DNA of 19,700 nt from the NCBI GenBank assembly GCA_008501835.1, contig QQUB01000798.1, positions 1 to 19,700 of the forward strand. Direction: 5' to 3'. The position numbers were made by a program, and so were the translations under genes. Below are positions 16,523 through 19,700 of the stretch, in pieces; the stretch's first letter is position 1, and each line of letters begins with the position of its first letter. Source of the stretch: Bacteroidota bacterium (GTDB taxonomy: Bacteria; Bacteroidota; Bacteroidia; Chitinophagales; Saprospiraceae). A model generated the notes under the pieces. It saw only the letters and a program-made list of their open reading frames with translations. It did no database searches and had not been told where the DNA came from.

Positions 16523-16557
16523 TGCACTCATCACATTGCACTATGCATTTTGCACTC
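16523..16557 (+). repeat. Heptad array, TGCACTC family, five units
   Basis: Five 7-nt units: tgcactc, atcacat, tgcacta, tgcattt, tgcactc. A related run occurs at 18552-18572. It is the third unrelated heptad family in the window. Confidence 0.75.
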
Positions 16558-16586
16558 AAAAAATTTACCCGCGGGTAACATTTTTT
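16558..16586. promoter_or_regulatory. 14-bp perfect palindrome flanked by A and T runs
   Basis: TTACCCGCGGGTAA (16565-16578) is a perfect palindrome, with A6 starting near 16558 on the left and T6 at 16581-16586 on the right. It would make a terminator-like hairpin on both strands, yet it lies upstream of two divergent genes (67 nt before the lipoprotein ATG), where an operator is equally plausible. Confidence 0.5.
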
Positions 16587-16644
16587 AGATCGTCTGATAT
16601 AAGGTTGAAAATTGAATAAAAACAACCTTTAAAAATTAAAAATT

Positions 16645-17145
16645 ATGAGAAATTTATTCTTGAACACACTTTTGATCGTATTGACATTATTCGCTTTTTC
16701 CAGTTGTGAAAAAGAACCATTTAATAATAACAAAGCCCAATGGGGAAATTCCGAAGGTCGTTGGAGTGATGCTGCCCTTGATTGCAGCGGGAACGCCAGC
16801 AAATGCCTCCCGGTAGTAATAATCCACGGGATCGCCGCTCCTGATAATGGGATTGTAGGAGGTCTGGTTGACGGAACAACAGGCAGTGTTTCTTCTCCAT
16901 TCGTTCAGGACTATTTCGGAAAGGATGAAGTAGCACAATTTTTTGTAAACCTCAATGACTACCAACTTGGGCTGTTAACTTCAGGTGAATACGATATCAA
17001 ACCATTTTTCTTCGACCAGGATCTCTACGAGTCTAAAAGAATGGGGCGTGTTAAATTCTTTGCCGCCAAAAAAGAAATCGTATCAGACCCTAATGTTTCC
17101 CTGGGGGATTACGAATTCAATTTTGAAGTCGATATCAGAGAATAG
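16645..17145 (+). CDS. Small putative lipoprotein, function unknown
   Basis: The protein has 166 residues. MRNLFLNTLLIVLTLFAFSSC is a lipoprotein signal peptide with lipobox F-S-S-C and the acylated Cys at 21. The next residues, EKEPFNNN, do not form a clear Bacteroidota surface-export signal (an acidic S-D-D or K-D-D-D type run), so the anchor side is open. The mature part has a second Cys pair (C47 and C54 in LDCSGNASKCLP) that could form a disulfide, then VVIIHGIAAPDNG, a glycine-rich segment, and a beta-rich C-terminus ending FNFEVDIRE. No enzyme motif (for example G-x-S-x-G) is visible and I recognise no family. The ATG follows an A-rich leader (aaaaattaaaaatt) typical of well-expressed Bacteroidota genes. 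The gene is divergent from the macroglobulin and upstream of the potassium channel. Confidence 0.75.
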   Translation: MRNLFLNTLLIVLTLFAFSSCEKEPFNNNKAQWGNSEGRWSDAALDCSGNASKCLPVVIIHGIAAPDNGIVGGLVDGTTGSVSSPFVQDYFGKDEVAQFFVNLNDYQLGLLTSGEYDIKPFFFDQDLYESKRMGRVKFFAAKKEIVSDPNVSLGDYEFNFEVDIRE

Positions 17146-17154
17146 TTAAACGGA

Positions 17155-17217
17155 GTTGCGTGTTGCGAGTTGCGTGTTACGAGTTGCGAGTTACGAGATA
17201 TGCGTTACGAGTTCAAT
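17155..17217 (+). repeat. Heptad array, GTTGCGA family, nine units
   Basis: Nine 7-nt units in strict phase: gttgcgt, gttgcga, gttgcgt, gttacga, gttgcga, gttacga, gatatgc, gttacga, gttcaat. It begins 9 nt after the lipoprotein stop. The same family is found inverted at 1913-1947. Confidence 0.88.
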
Positions 17218-17287
17218 TATTGCAGGTGATTTTAAATATATCTGACTAAATCAAAAGAACAATAGTACTAATAATTCGGTTTTTAAG

Positions 17288-17325
17288 AAAGCCATCGTTA
17301 TTGCGGTGGCTTTTTCTTTATTTTT
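17288..17325 (+). terminator. Rho-independent terminator just before the potassium channel
   Basis: AAAGCCATCG (17288-17297) pairs with CGGTGGCTTT (17304-17313) with one G-T pair and a 6-nt loop, followed by a T-rich tract to 17325. It can terminate the lipoprotein transcript, whose stop is about 140 nt upstream. It ends only 19 nt before the channel ATG, so it also acts on any read-through into the channel gene. TATTTTTG (17319-17326), an exact -7 match, overlaps its T-tract. Confidence 0.82.
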
Positions 17326-17344
17326 GGGTAAAATATATTCGACC

Positions 17345-18262
17345 ATGGCAAATAAAATAAAAGACCCAGGCTTTGGGATATTCAGCAGCAACAAGGCAAA
17401 AAGGTATATTACTGATAATGGAGCCACAACAGTTGTGCACATCAACAAAAAATGGACAATTGCAGACGTATATCTCTGGCTGATCGAGATCTCCTGGACA
17501 AGGTTTTTCCTTTTTGTAACTATGGGGTATATCGTGGCAAATATATTTTTCGGAATAATTTACACGATTATTGGCATTGAATCTATTACAGAACCCAGCG
17601 GATCAATTATTAAAGACTTTCTGAATGGGTTTTTCTTCAGTGCCCAAACCATCACTACTGTGGGGTATGGTGGGATTTCCCCGCATGGGACAGCAGCCAA
17701 TTTGGTTTCCACCTTTGAAGCTCTGGTAGGATTACTGAGTTTTTCTTTCATCACAGGATTACTTTACGGAAGATTTTCCCGTCCAAATGCCTCGGTACGA
17801 TTTAGCAAAAACCTGATTTTTCGGGATTTTAATGGTAAAAAGGCGTTGATGTTCCGGCTGATGAACAATCGCACCAATATGATGATCAAACCTCGCGTAT
17901 CTGTTTCCCTTGGCATAACTAAGGGAGATCCGCGCGGGGAATTCACAAGAGATTTTTATCAACTGAAACTGGAAAGAAACCATATCCAGGCCCTGCCAAC
18001 AATCTGGACCGTGGTGCATGAAATTGATGAAGACAGCCCGTTATTCAATTATTCTGACCAGGAAATTCTGAGGCTCAACGCTGAGATTTTCATCCTCTTA
18101 GAATATTATGATGATGCCTATGCACAGGATGTATATAAAATGCACTCCTACAGTTTCTCACAGATCATAGCCAACCGGAAGTTTGTACGGTCTTTTGTTT
18201 ACAACAAGGAAGGTTATCAGGAACTGGATCATGATTCTCTGGATAAAACTGAGGCGATGTGA
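17345..18262 (+). CDS. KirBac-type inward-rectifier potassium channel
   Basis: This is a prokaryotic homologue of eukaryotic Kir channels; it forms a tetramer in the inner membrane that conducts K+. I start it at the ATG at 17345 (305 residues), because the longer frame begins at a GTG inside a terminator stem. In order: a cytoplasmic N-terminus; an amphipathic slide helix (KKWTIADVYLWLIEIS, 35-50); transmembrane helix 1 (about 52-77); a pore helix (90-103); the selectivity filter T105-V-G-Y-G109; transmembrane helix 2 (about 118-142); and an immunoglobulin-like cytoplasmic domain to the end (RLMNNRTNMMIKPRVSVSLG and LPTIWTVVHEIDEDSPL are typical Kir segments). All key filter residues are intact. 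Upstream is a lipoprotein gene behind a terminator; downstream lies a long GGTGGAC heptad array. Gating ligands cannot be read from the sequence. Confidence 0.95.
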   Translation: MANKIKDPGFGIFSSNKAKRYITDNGATTVVHINKKWTIADVYLWLIEISWTRFFLFVTMGYIVANIFFGIIYTIIGIESITEPSGSIIKDFLNGFFFSAQTITTVGYGGISPHGTAANLVSTFEALVGLLSFSFITGLLYGRFSRPNASVRFSKNLIFRDFNGKKALMFRLMNNRTNMMIKPRVSVSLGITKGDPRGEFTRDFYQLKLERNHIQALPTIWTVVHEIDEDSPLFNYSDQEILRLNAEIFILLEYYDDAYAQDVYKMHSYSFSQIIANRKFVRSFVYNKEGYQELDHDSLDKTEAM

Positions 18263-18270
18263 TTCGGAAT

Positions 18271-18361
18271 GGTGGACGGTGGACGATGGACGGAAGACCA
18301 TAGACGGTGGACGGAAGACGATAGACGGTAGACGATGGACGGTGGACGATAGACGGTGGAC
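18271..18361 (+). repeat. Heptad array, GGTGGAC family, thirteen units
   Basis: Thirteen 7-nt units in unbroken phase starting 8 nt after the channel stop: ggtggac, ggtggac, gatggac, ggaagac, catagac, ggtggac, ggaagac, gatagac, ggtagac, gatggac, ggtggac, gatagac, ggtggac. The last three bases GAC never change; positions 2-4 vary. Short ORFs across it on either strand are translations of the repeat. Confidence 0.92.
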
Positions 18362-18381
18362 GGGTTGGTTCGCAGGTTGGC

Positions 18382-18417
18382 TGTTTGAAGGGTTCAAGGA
18401 GTTCGAGGGGTCCAAAA
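18382..18417 (+). repeat. 9-nt repeat, GGTTCGAGG family
   Basis: Four 9-nt units: tgtttgaag, ggttcaagg, agttcgagg, ggtccaaaa. It follows the GGTGGAC heptads closely, and its period differs. Confidence 0.6.
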
Positions 18418-18447
18418 AATATTATTGGTAACAAGGTTTTTTCTTCC

Positions 18448-18489
18448 CTGTGTCCTTTGTGCCTTCTCAGTTACCTCTGTGGTTAAATA
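18448..18489 (-). repeat. Intergenic repeat of the ACCACAGAGG...CACAAAGGACACAG type
   Basis: The reverse strand reads as a sequence of the sort TTAACCACAGAGG, then GAGAAGGCACAAAGGACACAG, which I recall from gaps of many environmental bacterial genomes. It can be split into 7-nt steps (ctgtgtc, ctttgtg, ccttctc, agttacc, tctgtgg), but the units are highly diverged. Confidence 0.5.
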
Positions 18490-18551
18490 GTTTTTTTTCA
18501 TTTTTGATAGTAATCTCCCACCAGGGATTGTCAATTCTAAATTCATAACTC

Positions 18552-18572
18552 AGCACCATGCACTCTGCATTA
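18552..18572 (+). repeat. Heptad repeat, TGCACTC family, second copy
   Basis: Units agcacca, tgcactc, tgcatta match the family at 16523-16557. It ends 2 nt before the stop codon of the oxidoreductase gene. Confidence 0.55.
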
Positions 18573-18574
18573 AA

Positions 18575-19666
18575 TTACAGTTCCTGATGCTCAAAATACC
18601 TGAAGTACTTTTGGATATCCACCTCTTTATCCAGCCGTGTATTTTCCAGCAAGTGTTGGACTGTATGTTTCGCCCAAAAGGGAACCAGTGAAGTGCCCTT
18701 TGAACCCATTCCATTAAAAAGGAATAAAGCAGGCATTTCCGGATGTGGGCCAATAAATGGACGACGATCCCGGACGGTTGGACGAACCGCCGCCTGATGG
18801 TCAATAATCTCGAACGGAACCGTGAGCACTTTTTCCAGTTTACGAACTAATTCGTCTTGAGCCTTTTGGGTAGGCTCAACTGTTTTAAAATCCCGTTGCA
18901 TGGTGGCTCCCACCCAATAGGTGTCTTTTTCTCCTGTAGGAATAAGGTAAACTTTGTGTTTAAGTATCTTTTCAAACCCTGAGTCAGGGATTTTCACAAT
19001 AAGTATCTCTCCCTTATCTCCCAGGAAAGGTAAATAATTGAAAAATGGATTCTTTTTCACCTGGGCTCCTTCACAGAAAATCACCTTTTTGGCCACTATC
19101 CCCTCATATTCTATCTCTTCTTCATTAAACCTCAGTAGATCGTAGTCAAATTGACCTTCAGTGAACATCGCTTTAGCCTTCAGATCGTTTCGAAAAATTT
19201 CAATAAGTCGGCCAACATCAACCTTGGCGCCCTCGTTGATCTCAATAAAATCATAAACTTCCGTCACAAACCCATCAAACTCCTCAGCAGCTATGGGGTC
19301 GACCACAAAACGGTCATAACCTGGCAAGGTTGTCCTTGCAAGCCACTCATTTTGTTCGCCTGCATTAAAAATAGCCCTGACAATGTTCCGGGAATGGTAT
19401 AACTTTGTATCAAATTTTCTTTCCAACTCCCTATACGTTTCCACTGCCGTGGGAAGAAATTCCTCGACACGCCAGGACTTGACAAAATGTCTGCCGGTTA
19501 CCGGGTTGATCAACCCGGCTGCCACCGCCGTTGATGAACGCGGATTTGCATTATCAATGACATGAATGGAACACCCTGATTTTTGCAAAAAATGGGCAAG
19601 AATTGTTCCGGCAATACCTTGTCCGACGATGAGGTAATCGACTTGTTTTGGAGGAGTTGAATTCAT
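18575..19666 (-). CDS. FAD-dependent oxidoreductase, DAO (D-amino-acid oxidase) family
   Basis: The protein has 363 residues. The N-terminal Rossmann motif is VGQGIAGTILAHFL with G15-x-G17-x-x-G20, and D38 at the end of the second strand should bind the ribose of FAD. SSTAVAAGLINPVTGRHF (about 43-60) is a segment typical of glycine-oxidase, ThiO and MnmC-C-like members of the DAO fold. AAVRPTVRDRRPFIGPHPEMP followed by LFLFNGMGSKGTSLVPFWA is the usual C-terminal FAD-binding end. The substrate is probably an amine or amino acid, but it cannot be read from the sequence. The bacterial MnmC methyltransferase domain is absent, and no thiamine genes are adjacent. The ATG at 19666 places the Rossmann strand ten residues in, as expected. 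A -7-like box TACCTTTA (19671-19678) ends 4 nt before it. Confidence 0.88.
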   Translation of the reverse strand: MNSTPPKQVDYLIVGQGIAGTILAHFLQKSGCSIHVIDNANPRSSTAVAAGLINPVTGRHFVKSWRVEEFLPTAVETYRELERKFDTKLYHSRNIVRAIFNAGEQNEWLARTTLPGYDRFVVDPIAAEEFDGFVTEVYDFIEINEGAKVDVGRLIEIFRNDLKAKAMFTEGQFDYDLLRFNEEEIEYEGIVAKKVIFCEGAQVKKNPFFNYLPFLGDKGEILIVKIPDSGFEKILKHKVYLIPTGEKDTYWVGATMQRDFKTVEPTQKAQDELVRKLEKVLTVPFEIIDHQAAVRPTVRDRRPFIGPHPEMPALFLFNGMGSKGTSLVPFWAKHTVQHLLENTRLDKEVDIQKYFRYFEHQEL

Positions 19667-19700
19667 CCCGTAAAGGTAAGTTTTTTCAGGGAAACAAGGA

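Larger units (their letters stand above)
16299..16644. other. Divergent intergenic region between the macroglobulin and lipoprotein genes
   Basis: This 346-bp gap has no supported gene. It contains an AT-rich stretch next to the macroglobulin start (reverse strand TATACTTTTTG near 16345-16355 is a loose -7-like match), a segment of about 51% G+C at 16381-16500 of unknown nature, a heptad array at 16523-16557, a palindrome at 16565-16578 and an inverted repeat (AAGGTTG 16601-16607 with CAACCTT 16623-16629) just before the lipoprotein. Confidence 0.6.

Noticed and set aside
16295..16534. A 79-codon reverse-strand ORF before the macroglobulin
   Set aside because: It overlaps the macroglobulin start and a heptad repeat, and shows no domain or leader; composition alone is not evidence of a gene.
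17155..17217. CRISPR array
   Set aside because: Units are 7 nt with no spacers and no cas genes; the same holds for the other arrays.
17306..17344. Channel start at the GTG 13 codons upstream
   Set aside because: The codon is part of a terminator stem and T-tract; the ATG at 17345 fits the family N-terminus.
18158..18434. Three overlapping ORFs of 82-89 codons across the GGTGGAC array
   Set aside because: Their sequence (VHRLPSTVYGL-type and DDGRKTIDGG-type) is only the heptad array translated in different frames; there is no start context and no family.
1..19700. tRNA or rRNA genes near the synthetase genes
   Set aside because: I found no cloverleaf with a T-arm or CCA-like end in any gap by eye; a tRNA search programme would be needed to exclude one fully.

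Overview
The window looks like a chromosomal piece of an AT-rich, probably aquatic or environmental Bacteroidota bacterium (Saprospiria- or Cytophagia-like; the class is a guess). The grounds are Bacteroidota-type -7 promoter boxes (TANNTTTG), A-rich leaders without clear Shine-Dalgarno sequences, the Bacteroidota-specific DUF3822 gene next to rsmD, and gaps filled with short-period degenerate repeats. All genes read as intact. No phage, insertion sequence, CRISPR array, rRNA or tRNA was seen.

Layout. 1-4423 (minus strand): the start of a probable pyrR gene, cut by the window edge, then glnS, argS and rsmD, which cover pyrimidine control, tRNA charging and 16S rRNA methylation. 4504-5918 (minus): a DUF3822 protein whose only usable start appears to be a TTG overlapping the gene before it, a membrane-anchored protein that resembles a pseudopilin. 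These two and rsmD probably form an operon. 6178-7182 (plus): tsaD, for the t6A modification of tRNA, divergent from that operon. 7521-8228 (minus): a DUF697 protein with a C-terminal SHOCT-like motif and its own terminator. 8229-8754: a repeat-rich gap with a structured, possibly mobile element of about 130 nt. 8755-16298 (minus): a secreted GH29 alpha-L-fucosidase and a very large periplasmic alpha-2-macroglobulin with an intact CTEQ thioester motif, separated by a strong terminator. 16645-18262 (plus): a small lipoprotein of unknown function and a KirBac-type potassium channel. 18575-19666 (minus): a DAO-family FAD-dependent oxidoreductase.

How the genes fit together. The left third is housekeeping for translation. 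The right two thirds are cell-envelope and accessory functions: glycan breakdown, protease trapping, an ion channel and a lipoprotein. No dedicated defence or biosynthetic system is visible. The features most worth a second look are (1) several unrelated repeat families in the gaps that share a 7-nt period, with two more at 9 nt; (2) the pseudopilin-like and DUF3822 pair; (3) the structured element at 8565-8697; and (4) terminator hairpins lying almost against the start codons of the fucosidase and the potassium channel. Start codons were revised from the longest ORF for the fucosidase, the macroglobulin and the channel.
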